A stretch of DNA of 9,523 nt from CAYMLL01 sp964390645 (GCA_964390645.1 CAYMLL010000292.1:1-9523); one strand, 5' to 3'. Counted from the first letter of the stretch, positions 1 to 6,786 are shown. Notes: a model not told the origin generated them from the sequence alone. Numbers and translations: made by a program.

Positions 1-540
1 ACCTTGTACGGCTATCGCGATTCGCGAGCCGAGCCAGTCGACGCAGCTGCCGTCGGCAAGCGGGTGAAACCGGCTCGACTGGTCTCGCAGGAGCACCTCG
101 ACGCCGCTCTCGGAGAACAGCGCGAGCCCGCTCCTGGACGAAAGATCCGCAGGATCCGTCGACTCGAACGCGACGATCTGGTCGCTCCTTCCCCACACCA
201 GGCGATGGAGGTCGTCCGTTCGACCTGCTTCGCGTGCCGGCGGGAGGGTGGAAAGGGAGTGGAGCGGGCCTCCTCGAAGACCGAATGGACGCCACTCGGC
301 GTCCTCGATCTCGGCCGGGACCGCCATCGGTCGACCGTTCTGGAATGCACGAGTGGTGATCCTGCCGCTCGCGTTGACGTCGGCCGTGAAGAGAGTCCAC
401 TGTGCCGCGTTGGCTGCGTTGGCCGCGTTGGCCGCGTTGGCGTCGTTGGCGTCGTCGGCCTCGTCGGCTGAGATCTCGTCGAACGTCGGGATCAGCCCGA
501 TCGTCACGAGTACCAGGCCGACCTTGAGTGACCTGCACAT
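1..540 (-). CDS. Secreted protein of unknown function, N-terminal part (runs off left edge)
   Basis: An open frame on the minus strand starts at ATG 540-538 and continues without a stop through base 1, giving 180 residues of an incomplete protein. AGGAG at 553-549 lies 8 bases before the ATG, a good ribosome binding site. The first ~25 residues (MCRSLKVGLVLVTIGLIP...) look like a signal peptide: a short basic start, then a hydrophobic run. Residues ~26-46 are a low-complexity Asp/Ala/Asn stretch built of A-N-A units. The rest (QWTLFTADVNASG... onward) is a mixed-composition, probably beta-rich, extracellular domain that I do not recognise. Codon third positions are almost all G or C, as in the other clear genes here, which favours this frame over the overlapping plus-strand frames. 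Function unknown. The missing C-terminus could carry a sorting signal. Confidence 0.68.
   Translation of the reverse strand, partial: MCRSLKVGLVLVTIGLIPTFDEISADEADDANDANAANAANAANAAQWTLFTADVNASGRITTRAFQNGRPMAVPAEIEDAEWRPFGLRGGPLHSLSTLPPAREAGRTDDLHRLVWGRSDQIVAFESTDPADLSSRSGLALFSESGVEVLLRDQSSRFHPLADGSCVDWLGSRIAIAVQG
406..453 (-). repeat. Short tandem repeat coding for Ala/Asn units
   Basis: Nine-base units of the form YGCGTTGGC (plus strand) repeat at least three times and decay into GTCGTTGGC and GTCGTCGGC units. On the minus strand they encode D-A-N and A-A-N triplets just after the signal peptide of the 1-540 gene. The period is a multiple of three, so copy-number change would keep the frame. 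It probably forms a flexible linker between the signal peptide and the mature domain. Confidence 0.7.
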
Positions 541-926
541 GTTCTCTTCTCCTGATTTCTTGATCTCGTGATGGAGGCTGTCGGTCTGTGCCCTGCCTGG
601 AGGCTGAACCGTTCTCGCTTTCAGACCGTCGTCGCCGTCTGGCCTGCCGACGAATCAGGCCTGATCAGCGATCGAGATATCTCATGCAAGGTATGTTCCA
701 ATATAATGTATTATCATAACTAAATTGATTGAATGGTCTTAGGGGATCAGCCCAAGCTCCCGCCTCCCAAATTCGTTGATTCTCGAACATCGTAATGATC
801 GATAATCGAACGATGTGGTGCTCTCGATCACCTGGTGCCGTCAGACCTCCTCGGGATCCCTGGGCCGCGAATACCGTTTCGATCACGAACTTCCGGGTGC
901 GGCGTCGGCTGGCCCCGGTAGTGCTC
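541..926. other. Non-coding stretch with AT-rich island upstream of the left-edge gene
   Basis: No frame here has the codon bias, start site or sequence character of a real gene. An AT-rich island at about 684-735, inside otherwise GC-rich DNA, lies 145-195 bases upstream of the minus-strand start at 540. It is the most likely promoter area for that gene: minus-strand TATGAT and TATATT hexamers are visible, but no convincing -35 partner. The remainder shows nothing I can assign. Confidence 0.4.
684..735 (-). promoter_or_regulatory. AT-rich island, possible promoter for the left-edge secreted protein
   Basis: This is about 50 bases of strongly AT-rich sequence (for example AATATAATGTATTATC) in a GC-rich background. 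It lies in the 5' region of the minus-strand gene starting at 540. On the minus strand TATGAT and TATATT could serve as -10 elements. The -35 is not clear and the leader would be long, so the assignment is tentative. Confidence 0.25.
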
Positions 927-1135
927 GACGAGCCCGTGGCGCACCGGGCACCGGTCGGGAGTGTAAGAGGCAGGACTCCAGTGACCTGGGACGACCGGCG
1001 GGATGTTACTCGCGGCCCGGGAAAGGTGACTCCACGTCACGGGAAGCGACAGCCCGGGTTCTGCGGCCTTCCAGCGGAAAGCCCGTCCATACAGATTTCG
1101 CGGGTCGATTTGTTGGGCTCGAAAGTGCTGATGCA
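927..1135 (+). repeat. Interspersed repeat, copy A (partner is the inverted copy at 6740-6978)
   Basis: This segment aligns to the reverse complement of 6740-6978. The best core, 1010-1068, matches 6873-6815 at 47 of 59 positions by hand count without gaps. It contains the invariant stretch CGTCACGGGAAGCGAC. Similarity continues more weakly on both sides: outward from GACGAGC at 927 through GTGYAAGAG, and downstream through GTCGATTYGYYGGKCTCGA. Neither copy sits in a frame with a start codon that spans the whole repeat, so it looks like a dispersed non-coding repeat or a decayed element. It ends just before an AT-rich island at about 1155-1180. Confidence 0.6.
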
Positions 1136-1864
1136 GCAAAGCCACCCCGTCGTAAGCATTTATTATAATTAAGTTTATGTTCAACTGATGGCGGGTGCTC
1201 CGTGGCGAGGATGACGGCTTGCGGCACGCCGAGGAATCGCCGACCGAGCTCGCTCTCGTCGCCAAGCGCGGGTCGAGATCCTGACGCGGGGTACCGGTCG
1301 TCACGCTCGGGCTCGAGAATGGGCGGCGAAGGCCGCCAGGGCGCGTGCTCGATCTGTGATCGACGGGCCGGAGCGGCGGGATAGCCTCGCGCGGATGCCT
1401 CGGGAGTGGGCGTGTCGGGAGTGGCCGCCACCGCGAGTGATCTGTCGTCGCTCCATGTTCCAGGGGAAGGGATCCGATCGTCGACGGTGTCCAGATGGAT
1501 CCCGCCTCCTCCGCCCGGTCAGCCCGTCCTTCGCCGTGAGCCACGAGAAAGCCGGGGCCGGACGCGCTCGGAGATTGCGGTGCGTCGGCAAGCTCGACGA
1601 CCCGGCACCGAAGTGGTTGTCTGGCCGGCTCTCCTGGTCGTCGGGGCATCGAAAACGTGACAGCGTCACCTCGCAGGGCAATCGGGGAACGAAGCCACTA
1701 GCATTCACCATTATTCAATAACAGCGGTTGCGGCACTTCTCTGGTGTGATAAAACTGGGCTTGTCTTGATTGGTGGATCGTCAAGTGAGTCAGTCCGGCG
1801 CGGAAGCACCGGCTTCGTCGGATAGGCTCGCTCAATGATCTCTATCAGGTTGCGGCCGAATCCG
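1136..1864. other. Non-coding stretch, no gene recognised
   Basis: Several frames stay open here on both strands, but their translations are Arg/Pro/Ser-rich, lack ribosome binding sites and resemble no family. That is what random GC-rich DNA gives. Visible small signals are an AT-rich island at about 1155-1180 (around TTATTATAATTAAG), a short GTGAC-AGC-GTCAC inverted repeat near 1659-1671, a second AT-rich patch near 1706-1725, and a 5-bp GAAGC/GCTTC hairpin near 1802-1815. None is strong enough to assign. Confidence 0.4.
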
Positions 1865-1896
1865 GTCTGGCAGTCCGGCTCGTCGCGAATCAGGTG
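1865..1896 (+). repeat. Direct repeat, copy 1
   Basis: The sequence beginning GTCTGGCAGTCCGGCTCG and ending ATCAGGTG recurs 141 bases downstream at 2006-2036, with about four differences including one gap. The two copies bracket the hairpin cluster at 1894-1994. Read on the minus strand in one frame, both copies encode EPDCQT, but that frame starts only at a TTG and shows no other sign of being a gene. Confidence 0.65.
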
Positions 1897-2005
1897 TACA
1901 AGGTGGTGATCAGCGCCAGGGATGGCGCCAAGCAAGAAACGCAGAGAAGCGTCGTGTCGTTGCAACACGATGCTTCTCGCCTTCCTTGTATCACGGTCGA
2001 GTTCC

Positions 2006-2036
2006 GTCTGGCAGTCTGGCTCGCCGTGATCAGGTG
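2006..2036 (+). repeat. Direct repeat, copy 2
   Basis: This is the second copy of the 1865-1896 repeat (GTCTGGCAGTCTGGCTCG ... ATCAGGTG), immediately right of the hairpin cluster. The high similarity against an otherwise unrelated background argues for duplication. The copies are too diverged to be a fresh target-site duplication. Confidence 0.65.
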
Positions 2037-2114
2037 ATCGGAGGTAGTAGAGACGAGGGGATCGTCGTACCGCGAACAAACGGTACCGCGGAGCTGGTGT
2101 TGTGTCGGCAGGTT

Positions 2115-2145
2115 CGTCGCCATGGTGTCATTCGTCATGGCGACG
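2115..2145. repeat. Perfect 10-bp inverted repeat (hairpin)
   Basis: CGTCGCCATG at 2115-2124 and CATGGCGACG at 2136-2145 are exact reverse complements, separated by 11 bases. No T-tract follows on either strand, so it is not an ordinary intrinsic terminator. It could be a protein-binding site or part of an RNA fold. Confidence 0.5.
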
Positions 2146-2389
2146 GGTTGTTCGGGCGGTTCGTTCAGCCTGGTGATTCCGGGTCGGGTGTACCGTTGCG
2201 TCGGTGGAACTTCTCCGGAAACGGAGGAGGTGCTCTCGAACAACGAAGGAGTGGATTCGACGCCCCCTGTGCGCCTTTGCGGGGACCGGGGGCGCCGGCG
2301 TGGGGGGCTCCACGAGTCCGTCTGCGCTCTCGCTCCGAGCGCGTGGCTGGCTCTGCGTCGGGACCCATACTGTGATCGCCTCGATATGA

Positions 2390-2422
2390 TTCCACAAACA
2401 TACGAATAATATATATTATCCC
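2390..2422 (+). promoter_or_regulatory. AT-rich island with 14-bp palindrome, possible promoter
   Basis: The perfect palindrome ATAATATATATTAT (2406-2419) sits in an AT-rich patch of about 30 bases within GC-rich sequence. On the plus strand TTCCAC (2390-2395) and TATATT (2412-2417) are 16 bases apart, a loose match to -35/-10 spacing. The next plus-strand gene starts about 295 bases downstream, so the leader would be long. Function is inferred from composition only. Confidence 0.25.
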
Positions 2423-2713
2423 CCGGTTCAATCGTCATCGGGGTGCTCGAGGATACGATCGCTCCGGTGGTGTCGGGTCGAGCGATCGTCGCTTCGCGTC
2501 GTGCCATCTCCGATTCGCGAGAAGGGGGCGAGGGAGACAAGGCCGGGATTCAGAGAATCGTAGACGTTTTGATCGTGGCCCGCGTGCTGTTGTGGAGGAT
2601 GCGGGCAGTTAACTGACAACGGACAGTCGAGAGATGGGGCACGCCGGGCGAGGTCGTGGTTGCTTCGCGCGGCGCCGTCTCTTGTTCACGAGGCATTGGA
2701 CGAGGAGGAAGTA

Positions 2714-3340
2714 ATGAGAACCACGAGATTCGTGCACAGTTTGATCGCAGCCTGCGGGCTGTTGTCGTGGGCGCCTTCAGTAAACGGTGCTCCCATCGAG
2801 CTTACTTTTGATCCGGAGGTGACGTCCGTCTTGCTGGACGAGGTCTTCACCGTCGACATCTACGCCGACCTGTCGGGTGCCCCCGACCCGATCACGGCCT
2901 GGGGCCTCGATCTCGTGATCTCCGGGAACTTGGATTACGGCGGGAATCCGCTCGTGTCGATGACGGGCGTCGAGCTCGGCTCTGACTGGGACGAGGCCTT
3001 CGCCACGGATGATAGCGACGGGCTGGCGGGGATGTCACTCGTCGGTGTGACCGGGACGGAAGTCCACCTGGCCACCGTGACACTGACCGCCAACAGCACC
3101 TACTCCGGCACCGCCATTCTCGGGCTTGGAGCATCGGATGCCGGCATCAGTGAGAGCTTCTTTTACAGTGGTACCTCCTGGCCGTTCGAGATGGGTTCCG
3201 CCGGTTTCGATGTCAACGCCGGAACGGTCATCCTGCCGATCGGCACTCCGGTTCCCGAGCCTGCCACCATCTCCCTTCTCCTGTTGAGTTTCGCCGGGAT
3301 CGGAGGAGCCAGGGCCTGGCGGCGTCGACGTCGGGTCTGA
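2714..3340 (+). CDS. Secreted cohesin-like domain protein with PEP-CTERM sorting tail
   Basis: A 208-residue protein. The ATG at 2714 is chosen because GAGGAGGAAG lies just before it and a signal peptide follows directly (residues ~1-26, MRTTRFVHSLIAACGLL...VNGA). An ATG-less extension to 2660 would bury the signal. Residues ~28-170 look like a cohesin-type beta-sandwich: an LLDEVFTVDIYADLSG opening, a middle AWGLDLVIS strand, and a late VHLATVTLTANSTYSG strand. The C-terminus has VPEP at 180-183, a hydrophobic segment (ISLLLLSFAGIGGA) and a basic cluster WRRRRR. This is the classic PEP-CTERM signal, recognised by an exosortase that cuts and sorts the protein to the surface. The exosortase is not in this window. 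The gene lies 195 bases upstream of a peroxidase with a dockerin-like insert, a possible binding partner. The cohesin call rests on pattern and is less sure than the PEP-CTERM call. Confidence 0.85.
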   Translation: MRTTRFVHSLIAACGLLSWAPSVNGAPIELTFDPEVTSVLLDEVFTVDIYADLSGAPDPITAWGLDLVISGNLDYGGNPLVSMTGVELGSDWDEAFATDDSDGLAGMSLVGVTGTEVHLATVTLTANSTYSGTAILGLGASDAGISESFFYSGTSWPFEMGSAGFDVNAGTVILPIGTPVPEPATISLLLLSFAGIGGARAWRRRRRV

Positions 3341-3377
3341 CGAGTGCTCGAGCGTCCGCTCACGTACCGCGCGACCT

Positions 3378-3393
3378 GGACACGCCGGTGTCC
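3378..3393. repeat. Short hairpin after the cohesin-like gene
   Basis: GGACAC and GTGTCC, separated by GCCG, form a 6-bp stem 38 bases after the stop codon at 3340. There is no following T-tract, so it is at best a weak attenuator or 3'-end stabilising hairpin between this gene and the peroxidase gene. Confidence 0.25.
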
Positions 3394-3535
3394 GGAGAGG
3401 CGGGTGCCGGAACGGATCTCGCTCGATCGCGTGTGGTGGATGCGGATGGCGTATGGACTTCATACAGCAGCCCTGAATTAAGCGGTCATATCGGCCACCT
3501 CGGGGCTCGAGAACAATCTCATAGAAAGGCAAGAA

Positions 3536-4078
3536 ATGTTGAAGAGAAGGGATACGAGAACCAAGTGGACGTGGGGGGCCGGACGAGAGAGGCCGAGCGC
3601 AGGGGGCAATGCGGGAGCGTCCCCGTGGTCCCGTCCCGGGATGTCGGTGGCTGCTCTCGCGTGCTTCGCCGTCCTCTGTCTTGGAAGCGGTACGGGATCC
3701 TCGCTCTGCGCACAGGATCCGGCCCCGTTTGTCCTTCCGGAAGGGGCTACACTGCTTCCGGCCACGTTCAACCTTGCGGGCGGGGGCGACTTCGGTCCGA
3801 TGAACACGCGGTCGCGCCTCCCGGGCGACGCTCTGACCGCCCTGATCAACGAGATCACCCTGCAGCTGACGGCCTCGAGGCAGGTAAAAGATCCGACGTC
3901 GAGCGCGACGTCGGCGCCGGGACGGGTGACGATCAAGCCCTTCGGCGCGGGCGTGATCGGTGCCGGATCGGATCAGATCGATGGCGGTCATGCCATCGGA
4001 GACGAGCTCCTCACCCTCGGGTTCGATCTGACGGTGGTCTCGAGCTCTGTGAAGCTGTCGCTTGCATGGTATCGATAG
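3536..4078 (+). CDS. N-terminal fragment of a secreted diheme peroxidase (signal peptide plus beta domain), ends at in-frame TAG
   Basis: A 180-residue frame starting at ATG 3536 with AAAGGC 5 bases upstream. It has a long basic lead-in (residues 1-35), then a hydrophobic export segment (MSVAALACFAVLCLG, ~36-50) with likely cleavage after LCA at 57-59. Residues ~60-175 are a beta-type extracellular domain (LINEITLQLTAS..., DELLTLGFDLTVVSSSVKLSL). It stops at TAG 4076-4078, and the very same frame reopens at once into the peroxidase at 4091-6340. The two therefore look like one gene broken by a stop. Reading the bases 4062-4079 one frame over gives HGIDRT, so SVKLSL-HGIDRT-WDGVLIFLVG would be a smooth sequence of the kind seen in proprotein-convertase-P-like domains. 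This suggests a small insertion near 4061 and a compensating loss near 4080. As read, the piece would be exported without any heme domain. Confidence 0.6.
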   Translation: MLKRRDTRTKWTWGAGRERPSAGGNAGASPWSRPGMSVAALACFAVLCLGSGTGSSLCAQDPAPFVLPEGATLLPATFNLAGGGDFGPMNTRSRLPGDALTALINEITLQLTASRQVKDPTSSATSAPGRVTIKPFGAGVIGAGSDQIDGGHAIGDELLTLGFDLTVVSSSVKLSLAWYR

Positions 4079-4090
4079 GACTGGGATGGA

Positions 4091-6340
4091 GTGCTCATCT
4101 TTCTCGTCGGTCTCTTGGTCCCTCTACTCGACGAGACGGCCTTGGAGCCCAAGATGGTCCACCTCGGAGGTGGCACGCGCACCATCGATTTCGCCGAATT
4201 CCCGGGTCTTCCCGCTACGTTCACGACTCTCTCCTTGCGGGCCTGCGATCTGCGGGCCAGCGGCGAGGGCAAGTCGCGCTTCGTCCCCTCCTCGATCGAG
4301 GTCGAGGCGATCCATCCCCCGGATCCACCGGAGCCGCCTCCGTCGTCCCTGTCGACGATCGTTCGACCGGTCATCGGTGGCATCGAAGATGTCGTTAGTA
4401 GCTCGACCTGGGGAATCCTCATGGGCAAGGCGCTCTTCTGGGACCAGCAGCTCGGCAGTGACGGCGTTGCTTGCGCGACCTGTCACTACCACGCCGGCGC
4501 CGATAATCGCTCCCGGAACGCTCTGTCGCCGTCGCTTCGCCATACCGATTCGAGCAAGGCCGGTGTGTACGACCCCACCCGAACCGGTGGTGGTGGCCCC
4601 AACTACGACCTGGTCGCCGAAGACTTCCCGTTCTACGTTCTGGCGGATCCGAACGACCGCGAGTCAGCGGTGCTGTTCGATTCGGACGACATCGCGTCGT
4701 CGCCCGGTGTTTTCCTGAGCGACATCGTCAGTTGTCCGGGAGACCTCGACGGCGATGACGACGTCGACAACGACGACTACGCGATCTTGCGCTCTGCCGT
4801 CGGTACCTGCAAGGGTGACCCCGGGTTCGTCGCCGCCGCCGACTACAGCTGCGACGGGTGCATCGCCTTCGCTGACTTCGGGATCTGGCTGAATCTGTAC
4901 CGGGAGACTTCGTCCGGACAGACTCCGTCGCGGATGTTTGACGTCTGCACGGCGGACGCCGACGCCCTGTTCAACGTCGGCGCCCCCGCATGCAATACGC
5001 GTCGCGTTGAGCCCCGTAACGCCCCCACGGTCATCAACGCCTTCTTGAACCACCGCAACTTCTGGGACGGTCGGGCCAGCAACACCTTCAACGGGCAGAG
5101 CCCGTTCGGTTCGCAGGATCCCGATGCGGAGGTCATGGTCGTCAGGGACGGCGTCCTGGTCGGGGAGAGGCTCGAGTTGACGAACGCTTCTCTCGCTTCC
5201 CAGGCCGTCGGTCCTCCTGGAAGCGACATCGAGATGTCGGCGCGGGGCCGCGACTGGCCGCGTATCGGCAAGAAGATGTTGCCGCGCAAGCCCCTGGCAT
5301 TCCAGCGGATCGCCGCTGATGACAGCGTCCTCGAAGGCCACATCGACCCGTCCGGGAAGGGGCTGATCTACAGCTATGACGACCTCGTCGAGCTGGTCTT
5401 TCGGCCGGAGTACTGGTCTTCGAGCGAGCTCACTGCCGATGGGCTGACGCAGAAGGAGCACAACTTCGCGATGTTCTTCGGGATCGCGGTCATGCTCTAC
5501 GAGTCGACGTTGATCTCCGATGACACGCCTTTCGACCGGTTCCAACTGGGTGACCACACCGCCCTCACCGGGGAGGAACAGACGGGCATGAGCGTCTTCC
5601 TCACCAAGGGAAAGTGCGTTGCGTGTCACAAGGGGGCCGACTTCACCGGAGCGGGACTCATTCTCCAGGGCCAGGATCTCGTGCCCACGTTGAGTGAAGG
5701 CCTCATCGAACACATGCCCATGGGCGAGGGCCACATGGCGTTCTATGACAACGGCTACTACAACATCGGTGTTCGTCCCACGGTGGAGGACCTCGGTATC
5801 GGTGGCACCGACCCCTGGGGCAATCCTCTGTCGTTCACTCGCCAGGAGATGCTCGCTGGCAATCCCCAGGTCGCCGGAGATCCCGATGCCGTGGACGGTA
5901 ACTTCAAGACCCCGGGTCTGCGCAACGTCGAGCTGACCGGCCCCTACTTCCACAACGGTGGAACGGCTACGCTGGAGCAGGTCGTGGACTTCTACAACCG
6001 CGGCGGCGACCGTCGCAGCACCGGGGAAGGTAGCGACACTACCGGGTTCGGATCGAATCCGACCAATCTTGACGCCGACATCCAGGAGCTCGATCTCACC
6101 GCGGAGGAGAAGAGCGCCCTGGTCGCGTTCATGAAGTCGCTCACGGACGAACGAGTGCGCTGGGAGAAAGCGCCCTTCGATCACCCGGAACTCGTCCTGC
6201 CGGACGGCCACGTCGAGGAGGCCCACCCGGTTCTCGGCTCCGCGATGGCCAAGGACGAGCACACGATCCAGCCGGCAGTCGGTCGTGGTGGCCGCCAGCC
6301 TCTGGGTCTGGAGCCGCTGAAGGCGTTTCTGCAGCAGTGA
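4091..6340 (+). CDS. Diheme cytochrome c peroxidase / MauG-family protein with dockerin-like insert
   Basis: A 749-residue frame from GTG 4091, same frame as the 3536-4078 piece. It belongs to the diheme cytochrome c peroxidase/MauG family, periplasmic or exported enzymes that reduce peroxide or carry out oxidations with two c-type hemes. Visible motifs: first heme site CATCH at 128-132 after ALFWDQQLGSDGVA; NAPTVINAFLNHRNFWDGRA, with the likely inter-heme Trp at 325; second heme site CVACH at 509-513; LRNVELTGPYFHNGGT, with His 621; and a closing LTAEEKSALVAFMKSL. Residues ~215-271 form a dockerin-like module with two Ca-binding loops (DLDGDDDVDNDD and DYSCDGCIAFAD) inserted between the hemes. 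The normal heme-heme spacing of this family is shorter, so the insert accounts for part of the 381-residue gap. The start at 4091 lacks a true export signal; the hydrophobic MLIFLVGLLVPLL is probably a strand of the split N-terminal domain. A strong terminator follows at 6401. Confidence 0.88.
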   Translation: MLIFLVGLLVPLLDETALEPKMVHLGGGTRTIDFAEFPGLPATFTTLSLRACDLRASGEGKSRFVPSSIEVEAIHPPDPPEPPPSSLSTIVRPVIGGIEDVVSSSTWGILMGKALFWDQQLGSDGVACATCHYHAGADNRSRNALSPSLRHTDSSKAGVYDPTRTGGGGPNYDLVAEDFPFYVLADPNDRESAVLFDSDDIASSPGVFLSDIVSCPGDLDGDDDVDNDDYAILRSAVGTCKGDPGFVAAADYSCDGCIAFADFGIWLNLYRETSSGQTPSRMFDVCTADADALFNVGAPACNTRRVEPRNAPTVINAFLNHRNFWDGRASNTFNGQSPFGSQDPDAEVMVVRDGVLVGERLELTNASLASQAVGPPGSDIEMSARGRDWPRIGKKMLPRKPLAFQRIAADDSVLEGHIDPSGKGLIYSYDDLVELVFRPEYWSSSELTADGLTQKEHNFAMFFGIAVMLYESTLISDDTPFDRFQLGDHTALTGEEQTGMSVFLTKGKCVACHKGADFTGAGLILQGQDLVPTLSEGLIEHMPMGEGHMAFYDNGYYNIGVRPTVEDLGIGGTDPWGNPLSFTRQEMLAGNPQVAGDPDAVDGNFKTPGLRNVELTGPYFHNGGTATLEQVVDFYNRGGDRRSTGEGSDTTGFGSNPTNLDADIQELDLTAEEKSALVAFMKSLTDERVRWEKAPFDHPELVLPDGHVEEAHPVLGSAMAKDEHTIQPAVGRGGRQPLGLEPLKAFLQQ

Positions 6341-6400
6341 CAGGTAGGGTGGGGGTTGCGGTATCTAACCGCAATCCCGACGTAGGTACACTGCCTCTCG

Positions 6401-6438
6401 CAGGGACCCGGGCAATGCCCGGGTCCCTGTTTCTTTTT
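6401..6438 (+). terminator. Strong intrinsic terminator of the peroxidase gene
   Basis: CAGGGACCCGGGC (6401-6413) and GCCCGGGTCCCTG (6417-6429) form a perfect 13-bp stem with a 3-base loop, followed directly by TTTCTTTTT (6430-6438). It lies 60 bases after the peroxidase stop. There is no T-tract on the other strand, so it acts on plus-strand transcripts. Confidence 0.95.
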
Positions 6439-6739
6439 CACCTGCGCTTGCTGTCTGCGGTAACGGAGATCCCGTCGCGTTCGCGACCAGCGACCGCGCC
6501 CTGGGAACGACCGGGGTGCGGTTTTTCGCGCCTGTGGATCCGGGGATTCCGGCTCCTGTCACGGGACCGTCCGGACGATCGCGTCGCGGGAGCAGGACCG
6601 CTCCTGCCAGGCCCGGTGCCGCTCGCACTTCACGCCCGGTGGGCCTCTGTACGGTTGGGGTCGCCCCCGGGTTCAAGGAGGGCATTCGATAACCGTCAGG
6701 CATGACCTTCTTCCACGTGCCCGGTCACGGCGAACGATC
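6439..6739. other. Non-coding stretch between terminator and repeat copy B
   Basis: No supported gene. Open frames on both strands are Arg/Pro-rich and lack ribosome binding sites. A small GCAGGA/TCCTGC inverted repeat is visible near 6594-6609, but I assign no function. Confidence 0.4.
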
Positions 6740-6786
6740 TCCTCGTCACGCCGGCATTCTCGAGACCGGCGAATCGACTCGCCGAG

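Larger units (their letters stand above)
1865..2036. ncRNA. Candidate structured element: three-way-junction fold flanked by a direct repeat
   Basis: A direct repeat with core GTCTGGCAGTCYGGCTCG occurs at 1865-1896 and 2006-2036, about 28 of 32 positions alike. Between the copies, 1894-1903 can pair with 1984-1994 (7 bp, a one-base bulge, then 3 bp). Inside that closing stem lie two hairpins. One is GCGCCA/TGGCGC at 1913-1918 and 1923-1928. The other is a 14-bp stem with one G-T pair at 1944-1957 and 1965-1978, with a 7-base loop. The result is a three-way junction of about 100 bases. It could be a small RNA, a structured leader, or a short non-autonomous mobile element. The strand of any transcript cannot be told from sequence. 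Confidence 0.4.
2037..2713. other. Non-coding stretch and 5' region of the cohesin-like gene
   Basis: No frame is convincing. A 95-codon frame at 2122-2409 begins inside a hairpin, has only moderate GC at third positions and resembles nothing known. The region holds a perfect 10-bp hairpin (2115-2145), an AT-rich palindrome (2406-2419) that may mark the promoter of the downstream gene, and a 10-bp palindrome CAGTTAACTG at 2606-2615 about 100 bases before the 2714 start, which could be an operator. Confidence 0.4.

Noticed and set aside
4..471. Plus-strand frames over the left-edge gene
   Set aside because: The minus-strand frame has a signal peptide, a ribosome binding site and strong G/C third-position bias; these are shadows.
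1108..1145. Partial resemblance to a c-di-GMP-I riboswitch (GCAAAGCCACC)
   Set aside because: The rest of the riboswitch core is missing, and the motif is not kept in repeat copy B.
1865..2036. CRISPR array
   Set aside because: Only two copies of the repeat, with 110 bases between them that fold on themselves; no array or cas gene.
1711..2079. 122-codon minus-strand frame with EPDCQT twice
   Set aside because: TTG start without a ribosome binding site; the doubled motif is explained by the direct repeat at 1865-1896 and 2006-2036.
2122..2409. 95-codon plus-strand frame starting inside the 2115-2145 hairpin
   Set aside because: Weak start context, only moderate G/C third-position bias and no resemblance to known proteins; coding not supported.
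3388..4398. 336-residue plus-strand frame overlapping the peroxidase N-terminus
   Set aside because: It is Arg/Ser/Gly-rich and out of frame with the signal peptide and beta domain; no ribosome binding site or domain.
4664..6262. Long minus-strand open frame (532 residues) opposite the peroxidase gene
   Set aside because: It mirrors the GC-rich third positions of the peroxidase frame; the plus-strand frame has clear heme motifs and a terminator, so this is a shadow.
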